A DNA stretch of 64,000 nt from Phragmites australis. Taxonomy: Eukaryota > Streptophyta > Magnoliopsida > Poales > Poaceae. This document shows, in pieces, positions 33,648 to 43,044 of this stretch; position 1 is the first letter of the stretch, and each line of letters starts with the position of its first letter. Below the pieces are notes generated by a model. The model saw nothing but the letters and a program-made list of their open reading frames with translations. It was not told the origin of the DNA and did not search any database. The stretch is from the NCBI RefSeq assembly GCF_958298935.1, contig NC_084931.1, positions 13,543,334 to 13,607,333 of the forward strand, in the 5' to 3' direction. The translations under genes were made by a program, and so were the position numbers.

Positions 33648-33819
33648 ATGGGATTAGGACTTATCTTTGCCTATGTATAAATTACCTAGGATCATTCACC
33701 TTAGATAAGAAATTGACTTGAATCTACTCTTAATTTAGTTAAATTTAGTTAGAATTTTTATACTTATTCAATTGTATCTACTCTGTTATTTCTATTAACA
33801 ATGAATATTTTTTCAATAT

Positions 33820-33868
33820 GTAGATGACATACTGAAGTTGGATGCTGTAATTGTAATGAGTACATGAG
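33820..33868 (+). pseudogene. CACTA transposase gene, first coding piece
   Basis: After an acceptor-like TATGTAG at 33815-33821, the coding sequence reads EVGCCNCNEYM in the frame that continues at 48266 as SVVKSFMSATVAYMEG. CACTA TNP-D-type transposases have this EYM-x-GV-x-SFM arrangement near their start. Gypsy 1 inserted directly after this piece, using ATGAG as target. Confidence 0.6.
33864..33868. repeat. Target site duplication of Gypsy 1, left copy
   Basis: ATGAG, repeated exactly at 48266-48270 next to the other LTR end. Confidence 0.95.
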
Positions 33869-35345
33869 TGTCGGTGTATCAGGAACCAGGGGTCCCTGAG
33901 TCCCGAGGCCCGGCCAGCCATCCACCACATGGCGCCATCCCACGAGGTCCCTCCTAAAGGATGAGAAAAGTTTAAGTCCCGGGAGAAGGTGCTCGGGGCC
34001 ACAGTCACTGGTCCCCGAGCACCCCAGTTCCCCGATGATCCGCATAGTCTAAGTACCGGGAAGAAAGTGCTCGGGGAGGTGCCCGGTCACCCCCGAACGC
34101 CCTAGTCCCCAGACGATCAGAAGAGCTAAGTTCCGGGAGAGAGTGCTCGGGGCTGCATGTGGCAGCTCCCGAGCGCTCGGTTCCCCGAGGATCCGTGTAA
34201 GAGTGCTCGGGAGAGAGTGCTCGGGGCTGCACGTGGCAGCCCCCGAGCACTCGGTTTCCCGAAGGATCGAGCAAGAGTGCTCGGGAGAGAGTGCTCGGGG
34301 AGGTGAACAGTACCCCCGAGCACCCGGTACCCCGAGGAAAAGGATAGGCATTCTCGGGAGAGAGTGCTCGGGGAGGTGAACAGTATCCCCGAGCACTCGG
34401 TGCCCCGACGACCCAGAAAGGCCCCTGAGGGGCCCGCCGATGAGGTGTCCACCAGTTAGAGGTCCGAGGCCACATTTAATGAGCGTGTGTGGCCTGACAC
34501 ATCCAACTTCTCCCGCCGCAGCGTCAGTTCCTGCCATGTTTTGGCAGAGAGACGTGGGGTCATTAATTGCACTGGTCCCGTCCCGTATCATCCGGCTTGT
34601 CTCGGGATAACATCACGAGGATCAAGGCGTTCCATCTGCCGCCCTGCGGTGGCAGAGGAACAAGACAGGGCGGGCACGCCGGGTTGCTCTGCGGCTGCCC
34701 GGTGGGCCCTCTCCACGGCGCCCGTTTTTTTCCACCCCTGGTCACTTCACCCAGAAGAAATGATGACGCCTTTCCCAGTCATGGTGTCTTGGAACTTGTG
34801 CCCCCCTCCTTCCCATTCGGGGTATGTCACAGCCGGCGAGTACAAAAAGAGCCAGCAACACAGAAGAGAAGACAATTGAAGCATCCCAACATCCATGCAT
34901 CGATGAACATAGCGAGAATCGAAGACATAAACCCAACCCAAGAATCTAAGCATCCCAGCATCCAACAAGAGTCCTCAAGCACCCACGCAACAAGCACCGA
35001 ACCATAGACAAACACAAGGCACAAGGGACAGCCCCTGCCAAAGAACAAGGAGCCTCAAGCTCTTAGTTAGGCCAATATTCTTGTAACCAGCAACATCCTT
35101 GAGGGACTTCCTCAGGACAGTTATCACATCCATACAGGAGTAGGGTATTACGCCCCCGTGCGGCCCGAACCTGTCTAAATTCCGGTGCATTTACTTCCTT
35201 TTGCACTAGGTCATCACCCCCACCACCGGCCATTGCATTTACTCTCATTCATTTCTCCGACGAACTTATTCAGGATCATCCCCCTGGCCGAATCTCTAAA
35301 AAAGGGTCTCTCGGGATCCCTGCGACAGGAGTTAATCCTCCAGCA
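33869..35345 (+). repeat. Gypsy 1 5' LTR
   Basis: It starts TGTCGGTGTATCAGG and ends GTTAATCCTCCAGCA, 1477 bp. It matches the 3' LTR closely, but lacks about 40 bp present there after GGCGCCCGTT (near 34725) and carries about 11 extra bp near 35245. A TATA-like GTACAAAAAGAG is at about 34840. The U5 signature GTAGGGTATTACGCCC lies at about 35142. Confidence 0.93.
34060..34420. repeat. Array of short hairpins (GTGCTCGGGG ... CCCCGAGCAC) in the Gypsy LTR
   Basis: Within 360 bp the pair GAGTGCTCGGGG and CCCCGAGCAC(TCGG) recurs about five times with short spacers such as AGGTGAACAGTA, so that each unit can fold on itself. The same array is in the 3' LTR (about 46950-47300) and in the Gypsy 2 LTR (about 53835-54180). 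Role unknown; a U3 enhancer or termination structure are possibilities. Confidence 0.8.
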
Positions 35346-35346
35346 G

Positions 35347-35365
35347 CTGGCGCACCAGGTAGGGG
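35347..35365 (+). promoter_or_regulatory. Gypsy 1 primer-binding site
   Basis: CTGGCGCACCAGGTAGGGG begins two bases after the LTR end. TGGCGC-type primer sites are usual in grass Tat elements. I did not identify the matching tRNA. Confidence 0.7.
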
Positions 35366-35409
35366 GGAACATCCCTGAATCTGTTTGTTTGTTTTCTTCC
35401 GCAGAAAAA

Positions 35410-37180
35410 ATGGCCGGTGGACACCGTCTCCAGCGTTCCGGCTCCAGTTCCAGCGAAGAAATGCAGCCCTTGAATAGGAGGCCCTAGCCGCTGCTGCGTC
35501 CCAGCAGCAGCCGCGATCTGCACGCGCGGTGTTCCCTTCCCAGGGGGACCAAGGCGCTGGGCCCAGCAGGGCCGCCGCCGCCGCCGCCGGTGCAGCATCC
35601 GACCCCCAGCTGATGGTCGAAACTCCGGCCGCCAGGTCCGTCTTTGGACAGCGCCGGGTGCCTCTCCGGCGTAGGCTCGCTTTCAGCGAGGCCAGCCCCG
35701 GGAGCGCGCTGCTTGTGGCGCATGCTCTCCTCAGGCATCCGCCTGTTCAGGCGACTCCGGAAACCCCGGAGGGCTGCTGGATCCAAGAAGTTGCTGCCCT
35801 GGTCGGCACTGCTCGCCGCTAGGTGCTGGCCGAGAGTTCTCGCGCCACCACCCAACGTGGCGCCGCCAGAACTTGCCCATCGACGGGCAACGTTCGCACA
35901 GGTTGGGGGGTCCCCAGGCGGAGCGCCACCCCCTTGGCCGCATCCGAAGCCCAGGACCTCCGCTTGCATCTCAACAAGCGGAGGGGCCACGAAGATGCGC
36001 GTGTCACTCTCGAGCGCCAGCGGGAGACCCGGCAGGAGGCTGAGGCTGAGGACCAGGCTTCCTCTTTTCCGACCCACGATCGCCAGGATTCCCCAGCTCA
36101 CCGGCGTTCACCGCCAAGGAGCGCCACCCGGGCCACGGGGTACGGCACAGGCTGCCGTGCCTTCTCTAGTGAGCTCCGACGGGTCAAATGGCCCTCCAAG
36201 TTCCGCCCTGAGCTGCCGGAGAAGTACGATGGGTCCATCGACCCTGTTGAGTTCCTCCAAATATACACTAGGACTGTCCAGACGGCCGGTGGCAGTGAAA
36301 AGGTGATGGCAAATTATTTCTATGTTGCCTTGAGGGGCTCCGCCCGTTCTTGGCTCATGAACTTACCCCCAGGATCTATTAGCTCCTGGGATGACCTCGG
36401 CCACCAGTTTGTGGCTAATTTTCAGGGCACGTTCACGCACCCCGGCTTGGAGTGCGACCTCCATATCGTCAAGCAGCAGGAGGGGGAGACGCTGCGGCGT
36501 TTCATTTAGCGCTTCAGCCAGGTCCGCAACACCATCCCGCGGATAGCCCCCCACGCTGTCATCGTCGCCTTCCGGTAGGGCGTCCGCGACGAGCGGATTC
36601 TCGAGAAGCTAGGTACGCACAAAATTGAAACCACTGCGAAACTCTTCGCACTGGCCGACAAGTGCGCCAAGGCGGCGGAGGCCCGGGCTTGGCATGCTCC
36701 GTGCCCCGCTGCCGACCAACCAAGTTCTTCCCGCTCCGATAGGCGGGAAAAGAAAAAGAGAAGAAAGCGCGAAGCTGCTCCTGTCGAACCGGCCCAGGGC
36801 CCCGCCCATAGGCCGGCACAAGAGCCTGACCGTCGGCAAGAACGACGGGCGGCCGCCGACAGACGGCCCGCGCCCGTGAGGGCCCCGGCCAGGGCCCCTC
36901 CTAGGGCTCTGGCTCCCGCGAGGGCCCCGACGCCTGCAAGGGCACCAGCACCCGCAAGAGCCCCGGCACCCGCCCGGGCTCCTGCTCCAGCGAGGGTGGG
37001 AGCGGGGGCCCGAGCCAGGCAAATGGTGCCCCATCCACCAGACCAGATGGCACAATCTCACGGAGTGTCGTACAGTCAAAGGCCTCGTCGAGCAGCGCCA
37101 GCGGGAGCGCGACGAGTCCCGTGGGGGAGGCGACGCTAAGGCCGCCCCCGGCGACGCCAAGCTCGGCTTCCAGGAACTCG
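35410..37180 (+). pseudogene. gag: Gypsy 1 gag
   Basis: ATG at 35410 (MAGGHRLQRSGSSSSEEM) is followed by a stop at 35485 and two frame changes before the main part at 35823-36509. The retrotransposon gag domain is clear: VKWPSKFRPELPEKYDGSID, VMANYFYVALRGSARSWL, ISSWDDLGHQFVANFQG. A TAG at 36507 and another at about 36577 interrupt it. A Pro/Arg/Ala-rich tandem repeat (36870-37010) precedes a zinc knuckle of CX2HX4HX4C form (CPIHQTRWHNLTEC, 37027-37068), typical for Tat gag. Confidence 0.85.
36870..37010 (+). repeat. GC-rich tandem repeat in Gypsy gag
   Basis: Units resembling GCACCCGCAAGAGCCCCG (about 18 bp) are repeated about seven times. Gypsy 2 has the same array on the minus strand at about 63020-63125, with different sequence drift. 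It forms a basic, proline-rich spacer before the zinc knuckle. Confidence 0.75.
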
Positions 37181-37932
37181 AGCATACCGTCGCCTTCATT
37201 GACGGAGGCGCCTACACGCCTTCCTCGTGGCGTGGCATCAAGACCATGCGGCGCGAGGTATGCTCGGCAACCCTGAGCGAAGAGGCCGTCAGGCCCCTGA
37301 GGTGGTCAGACGCTCCGATCACGTTCAGTATAGCCGACCACCCCTCTAGTACTGCAGGCGTGGGGCGACTACCTTTGGTAGTGTCCCCCACCATCTGCAA
37401 TGTCAAGGTCGGCAGGGTGCTGATCGATGGGGGCGTAGGCCTCAACCTCCTCTCCAAGGAGGCCTTCGAGAAGCTACAGGTGCCCTCCAGGCGCCTAAAG
37501 CCATCGCTTCCATCGCTTCCATTCTGTGGAGTGCTACCCGTAACCTTCGGGAGTCGGGACAACTTCTGCACGAAAAATGTCCTCTTCGATGTCGCGGAGC
37601 TCCCCCTCCCCTACAACGCCATCCTCGGGTGTCCGGCGCTCGCCAAGTTCATGGTGGCTGCGCACTACGCGTATCTCACGGTCAAGATGCCGGGCCCAAC
37701 AGGCCCCATCTCCGTGACTGCCGACTCCGGCAGCACTGTTTCCTACATCGAGCAGTCGTACATGGCTTTTGTCTCAGCCCAGGCCGAGGTCGAAGGCTGC
37801 ACAGGGGGCCTGGGACCCTCTTCATCCAAACCCCGACTCGCTGCCGACGCCTCTGTTCCTACGAAGGAGGTCGTGGTGGGCGAAGGTGCCTCCCAGGTCA
37901 TCCGCATCGGTGGCGACCTGGACGCCAAATAG
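37181..37932 (+). pseudogene. pol: Gypsy 1 aspartic protease
   Basis: In frame with the zinc knuckle, HTVAFIDGGAYTPSSWR leads to TICNVKVGRVLIDGGVGLNL at about 37393-37452, the Tat protease active site with D-G-G in place of the usual D-T-G/D-S-G. LPYNAILGCPALAKFMVAAH near 37605-37665 is the conserved C-terminal motif (family form YNAILGRPAL). The frame is open from 37246 to a TAG at 37930. Translation in the original element evidently ran on into the reverse transcriptase, because the frame is the same. Confidence 0.85.
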
Positions 37933-39437
37933 GAAAGCGCGCTCGTCACCTTCCTCTGGGCTAACACCGATGTGTTTGCATGGCAACCGTCCGACATGCC
38001 CGGGATCCCTAGGGAGGTGATTGAGCACCACTTGGCTGTGCGACCGGACGCACGTCCGGTGAAGCAGAAGGTCCGGCAGCAGGCGCCTGAGCGCCAGGAG
38101 TTCATCCGGGAGCAGGTCAGCAAGCTCCTTGATGCTGGATTTATCCGAGAAGTCCTCCACCCTGAGTGGCTGGCGAATCCAGTTATCGTCCCGAAGGCCA
38201 ACGGCAAGCTCCGCATGTGCGTGGACTACACCGACCTGAATAAGGCTTGCCCTAAAGATCCTTTTCTCTTGCCCCGCATAGATCAAATTGTAGATGCAAC
38301 CGCAGGATGTGATCTTTTGTGTTTTTTAGATGCAAACTCTGGATATCACCAGATTCGCATGGCCGTAGAGGATGAAGAAAAAACTACTTTTACCACCCCG
38401 GTGGGGACTTATTGTTATATGTCAATGCCTTTTGGTTTGCGCAATGCTGGGTCTTCTTTCCAGCGCCCATTCGCATCACCCTTGATTCGCAGGTTGGCCG
38501 CAACGTCAAGGCCTACATCGACGATCTCGTGGTCAAGTCCCGAGACCGCGCCACCCTGCTCGACGACCTTGCCGAGACTTTCAACAGTCTCCGCACTACC
38601 CGCCTAAAGCTCAACCCCAAGAAGTGTGTCTTCGGGGTACCTGTGGGCAAGCTCCGCAGTTTCTTGGTTTCCAGCAGAGGAATCGAGGCCAATCCAGAGA
38701 AGATCCGGGCCTTCGAGCAGATGCGACCCCCGGCTCGACTCAAGGAGGTCTAGCGTCTCGCCGGCTGCATGGCGGCCCTCGGGCGCTTCATCTCCAAACT
38801 TGGGGAGCGGGGGCTCCCCCTCTTCAAGCTTCTGAAGAAGACCGGTCGCTTTGACTGAACACCGGAGGCCGAGCAGGCCTTCTGTGACCTAAAGAAGTAC
38901 CTCACCTCACCGCCCGTGCTGGTGGCTCCGTCCGAAGGCGAGCCACTACTACTCTACATATCGGCCACTCCTCAGGTTGTAAGCATGGTGCTGGTGGTGG
39001 AGCGCGACGAGTGCGCGGGGCCAGGTGCTGGGTCCCAGCTCCCGGCCGCCCCCGGGCACTCACCCGTCCTCGCGGCTCCCCCTGAGCAGGGGGTCGAGCC
39101 CAAGCACTTGGCTCCCCCCGAGCAGGGGGTCGAGCCCGAGCACTCGGCTCCTCCCGACCAGGGAGTAGAGCCCGAGCACCCGGTCAGCTCCGACCACGTC
39201 GTCGAGGCTGGGGGCTGCGATAGCCCCTCGGGTGAGGCCGCGGTCCGGGTCCGCCGGGTACAACGACCGGTGTACTTCATCAGTGAAGTCCTCTGGGAGG
39301 CCAAAACAAGGTACCCCCAGGCTCAGAAGCTGCTCTACGCCATGCTCATCATTTCCTGGAAGCTGCGCCACTACTTCCAAGCGCACAAGGTCTCGGTGGT
39401 TACCACGTATCCACTGGGACCCATCCTCTGGAACTGA
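37933..39437 (+). pseudogene. pol: Gypsy 1 reverse transcriptase and first RNase H
   Basis: DVFAWQPSDMPGIPREVIEH is the usual Tat entry to the reverse transcriptase. Motifs follow in order: LRMCVDYTDLNKACPKD, FLDANSGYHQIRMAVED (first Asp), TYCYMSMPFGLRNAGSSFQR and AYIDDLVVKSRD (YxDD box at about 38512). A one-base deletion at about 38463 (compared with Gypsy 2) shifts the frame just before the YIDD box. Stops at 38751 and 38857 follow. RNase H motifs ([53 protein letters not shown]) run to a TGA at 39435-39437. Confidence 0.87.
39070..39185 (+). repeat. In-frame 33-bp repeats inside the Gypsy 1 RNase H
   Basis: The protein segment [36 protein letters not shown] is a three-fold 11-residue repeat. 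It is inserted between the N-terminal half of RNase H ([12 protein letters not shown]) and its continuation ([12 protein letters not shown]). Gypsy 2 has a shorter version (APPEHSAPPNQGVELEHP). The DNA (CCCGAGCACTCGGCTCC) resembles the hairpin motif of the LTR. Confidence 0.82.
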
Positions 39438-39623
39438 GAAGGCACCGGGCTTGTTGTCAAGTGGGCGGTGGAGCTGGCGGAGTTCGACCTGCACTTTGTC
39501 AGTCGCCAGGTAATCAAAAGCCAGGCACTCTCTGACTTCGTGGTAGAGTGGACACCCGTCCCCGAGGTCGTCCCAGAAGAGATTTCTGCATATCCCGGGC
39601 ACGATGCACCCGAGTACTGGATC

Positions 39624-40010
39624 ATGCACTTCGACGGTTCCCTCTCGCTGAAAGGCGCGGGGGCCAGAGTGGTTCTCACCTCCCCAACGGGTGAAGAACT
39701 CTGGTACGTCGTGCAGCTGCAGTTCCGCGCATCCAACAACATGGCGGAATATGAATGCCTCGTCGCTAGCCTCTGAGCCGCGGTGGGCCTCGGGATTCAT
39801 CGCCTCCTGGTCAAGGGAGACTCCCAGCTGGTGGTCAACCAGGTATCCAAAGAGTACCAGTGCACGGACCCTCAAATGGCGGTGTACATAGCAGCAGTTA
39901 GGAAGCTGGAAAAGCACTTCGATGGCCTCGAGCTGCGGTATATCCCTCACCGCGACAACTCTCTGGCCGACGAGCTCTCCCTCCTGGCCTCCTCCCTTGC
40001 GCACATCCCT
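39624..40010 (+). pseudogene. pol: Gypsy 1 archaeal-type second RNase H
   Basis: MHFDGSLSLKGAGARVVLTS (first Asp), SNNMAEYECLVASL (Glu), LLVKGDSQLVVNQVSKEYQ (second Asp) and YIPHRDNSLADELS (last Asp) spell a complete archaeal-like RNase H set. Such a second RNase H downstream of the regular one is a known mark of Tat-lineage elements. One TGA (at 39775, for CGA) breaks it; the catalytic residues are all present. Confidence 0.85.
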
Positions 40011-40129
40011 GCCGGAGTCTTTGAAGAAAGACTCACACGGCCTTCTGTCCTGCCTGCCGAACAGTGGGAAGCCCCGTCAGGGTGCCGCCGTCCGACGAGT
40101 GCGCTGCACTTGCTGAATGTTCTCATGAT

Positions 40130-41455
40130 GCCTCATGGATGGACGAGATCCGAGGGTACTGGAAGGAAAAGTTCCTTCCCAGGGATGAGGCGTTTGCCGA
40201 AAGAGTTTCTCAACAGTCCAAATGCTATGCCATAGTAGATGGGGATCTCTACCGGCGTAGCGCAGGTGGTATTCTCCTGAAATGCACCTCCCAGGTAGAA
40301 GGCAGCGAGCTTCTCGCTGAGATCCACGAGGGCGAGTGCGGTGGCCATGCATCGTTCCGCACACTGGTCGGGAAGGCTTTCCGGCAAGGTTTCTACTGGC
40401 CTACAGCCCTCCAGGATGCTTCCGAGCTGGTTCGACGCTGCAGAGCATGCCAGTTCAACGCAAAGCAGATTCACCAGCCAGCTCAGGCTCTTCACACCAT
40501 CCCCCTGTCATGGCCTTTCGTGGTCTGGGGGCTGGACATTCTGGGTCCATTCCCCCAAGCAATCGGGGGCTATGAGTACCTCTACGTTGCCATCGACAAA
40601 TTCACCAAGTGACCGGAGGCGGTCCCAGTCATCAAGGTGATCAAGAACACGGCGCTCCAATTCATCCGCGGCATCACCAGTCGCTTTGGTGTCCCGAACC
40701 AGATCATCACCGACAACGGCACCCAGTTCACAAGTGTCCTGTTCGGGGACTACTGCGAAGACCTCGGCATCAAGCTCTGCTTCGCCTCCGTCGCTCATCC
40801 TCGGAGTAACGGGTAAGTTGAGCGCGCCAACGCGGAGATACTGAGGGGCCTCAAAACCCGGACCTATGACGTGCTTGAAAAGCATGGGAAGGGATGGGTG
40901 GACGAGTTGCCCGCCGTGCTATGGGCTAATCGGACCATGCCAAGCCACGCCACCGGGGAGACTCCATTCTTCCTCGTGTACGGCGCTGAGGCGGTCCTCC
41001 CCTCCGAGCTCACTCTAGGCTCCCCTCGGGTGCACGCCTATTCTGAAGGAGAACAAGAGCAGCAGAGGCGCGACGACGTCAACTACTTGGAGGAGTGCCG
41101 GCGGCGTGCCGCCGTCCGGGCAGCTCGTTACCAGCAAAGTCTACGGTGCTACCATCAGTGCCATGTCTGGGCCCGGTCTCTTGAGGTGGGGGACCTAGTT
41201 CTCCGACGCGTTCAGTCACGCGAAGGGAAGAATAAGATGTCCCCTATGTGGGAAGGTCCCTTCACCGTGATCGGGGTCCCGCGAGAAGGTTCTTTCAGGC
41301 TGGCTGCAGAAGACGGGCAACCGCTTCCCAACCTGTGGAACATCGAGCACCTGCGCAAGTTCTACCAGTATATGGCCATGCTCACGGCTCAGGTCAACCA
41401 GGCCGGGGGCTTCCCCCCCACCCAAGTTGACCGGGGGCTACCACTAGCTGGGTAA
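40130..41455 (+). pseudogene. pol: Gypsy 1 integrase
   Basis: The HHCC zinc region spans IHEGECGGHASFRTLVGKAF to VRRCRACQF (about 40320-40455). The core shows VVWGLDILGPFPQ (Asp), IITDNGTQFTS (Asp) and NG*VERANAEIL (Glu), so the D,D,E triad is intact, with TAA for CAA at 40815 and TGA for TGG at 40610. The C-terminal part has LVLRRVQSREGKNKMSPMWE and EGPFTVIGVPREGSFRL, the GPY/F-like module. Pol ends with PLAG and TAA at 41453-41455. Confidence 0.88.
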
Positions 41456-43044
41456 GTCACCCAACCTTGTAAAAAATTGTCAATTCAGTATGAATATTAA
41501 TGTGCAATCGTGTGTCAATTTTGTTTTTCTGGATTCCATATGTTTAATCTGTCTGGTGAGATGCTCGATTGTGCGAGAAAAGTTTGCTCTCTCTTTTTCC
41601 CCGCTGATAAAAGAATCCCGATCGGTATGCACGCAGGCAGTTGCTGTTGACTTACGTCCGATGTGGTAGGCTATGGTGTTCGGTGTCGTGGCAGGTCTCC
41701 GGGCACTACCGAGTCCCTAGGCGCTCTGGGTAATCCTATCGCTCGAGCTGCTCAAGTAGTCCGGAGCCTAGGCCCCAAGGGCGGGCTGTCGGTGCTCGGT
41801 CTGGTCTGTCATACTCGGGCGCCACCGAACCATAGGACCTCTGGGTTATGCCTCTGTCCGCTCTTGTCCGCTGATCTGGGTATTCGAGAGGTCTCGGGTC
41901 AAAAACGAGAGCAGTCTATAACAAGTACCGCACTAACAGAGCGCACCAAACAAGGATTTTCTCTATTCTCTCTTAAGTCACAGGTCGACAATTAAAGCAA
42001 AAGCAGCTCGACCGCGAGGGCCTGGATGCCTAGGTCGCTGCTCGGCCCCAAGGGTCCTCGGGTGGTCCTACTGCTTAAGCATGAGTGGTCTAGATCACCT
42101 GACCCCGGGCTCCTCGCGCGCCCCTTGATGCTCGGGCGCCCCGGCTGAGGGAACCAAACCCCCGGGCACCCCGAGCTCGGAGTGCACGCCCATCCTAGAT
42201 CGGTTGGCCAAAAGGCCGATAGCTGTCCGGTGAGTGGTTAAATTCAGACAAATTTACATTCAATAATATTTTGTTCTCGAGTCATCCTCGGGAGCCCTCG
42301 TATTCTAATCTGCCCGGTGAGATGGTCTCCACGCGCACAAAACCCTACCGTGTGTCCACTTTTTCCTAGAACGACAGAACGGTCCGTAGAATGGTGTACC
42401 GTACGTGCGGTAATGTCTCATCGAAGTCTTTCATGGTGGTCGTGGTGTTCGGTCCGCTTTCAAGGGCCCCGAGCACTACCGAGTCCCTGGGCTCCCTGGG
42501 TAATCCTATCGCTCAAGCCGCTGGAGTAGTCTGGAGCCTAGGCCTTAGGGGCGGGTTGTCGGTGCTCGGTCCGGTCCGTCTTAAGCCCAGGCACCACTGA
42601 ACCATGGGGACTCTTGGTCGCATTCCCACCCGCACGTGTCTCCAGTCTGCTGACTGAGTGGTCGCAAGATGGAAAAGTGTTCACCAGTCATGGCGTGCTC
42701 CGTGCTGGATCGATCTATCTCCCGAGCAAGGAAGTTCGTGTCTTTGTCTCTTGACTTAGTCGATGCGGACTCGCGAGGGCTCGGGGGCTGAACATGCCGA
42801 GAGGGATGGTCGGGACAACTTCGTTCTCGGGGATGGAAAGGTCAGGATCAAACCGACTAAGTACTCCTCAGGGCATCAAGGCAAAACATCATAAGAAGCG
42901 CTAAGTACTCAAGAATACCGGAGTTGCGAGCCCGAAGAAAAGCTTCCATTATATTTACAAAGGGAATACAAGCATTTCTAAGGGATAACTCCCGTATTTA
43001 CATCAAGTCAAAGAAAAATGAAAGAAGAAGAAACTACAAAAAGC
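41456..43044 (+). repeat. Gypsy 1 non-coding region with a diverged tandem duplication
   Basis: Two collinear copies are offset by about 750 bp. Copy 1 (about 41520-42240) and copy 2 (about 42270-42690) share AATCTG(T/C)C(T/C)GGTGAGATG, ACTACCGAGTCCCT, TGGGTAATCCTATCGCTC, GGAGCCTAGGCC, GCGGG(C/T)TGTCGGTGCTCGGT and a final ACCATAGGAC/ACCATGGGGAC. The same two copies occur in Gypsy 2 (57260-58500), so the duplication is older than both insertions. From 42690 to 43044 the sequence is the 3' flank of the antisense gene. No coding frame is supported. Confidence 0.8.

Noticed and set aside
34005..34591. Overlapping minus-strand frames of up to 180 residues in the Gypsy 1 5' LTR (also 46895-47481 and 53765-54368)
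   Set aside because: These repeat-derived frames arise from the GAGCACTCGG hairpin array in a GC-rich LTR. They appear in three frames at once and in every LTR copy.
35484..36101. 205-residue minus-strand frame opposite Gypsy 1 gag
   Set aside because: Shadow of GC-rich gag sequence. The plus strand has the conserved gag motifs.
39060..40004. 314-residue minus-strand frame opposite RNase H in Gypsy 1
   Set aside because: The plus strand carries conserved RNase H residues. A long antisense frame is expected from high GC content and codon symmetry.
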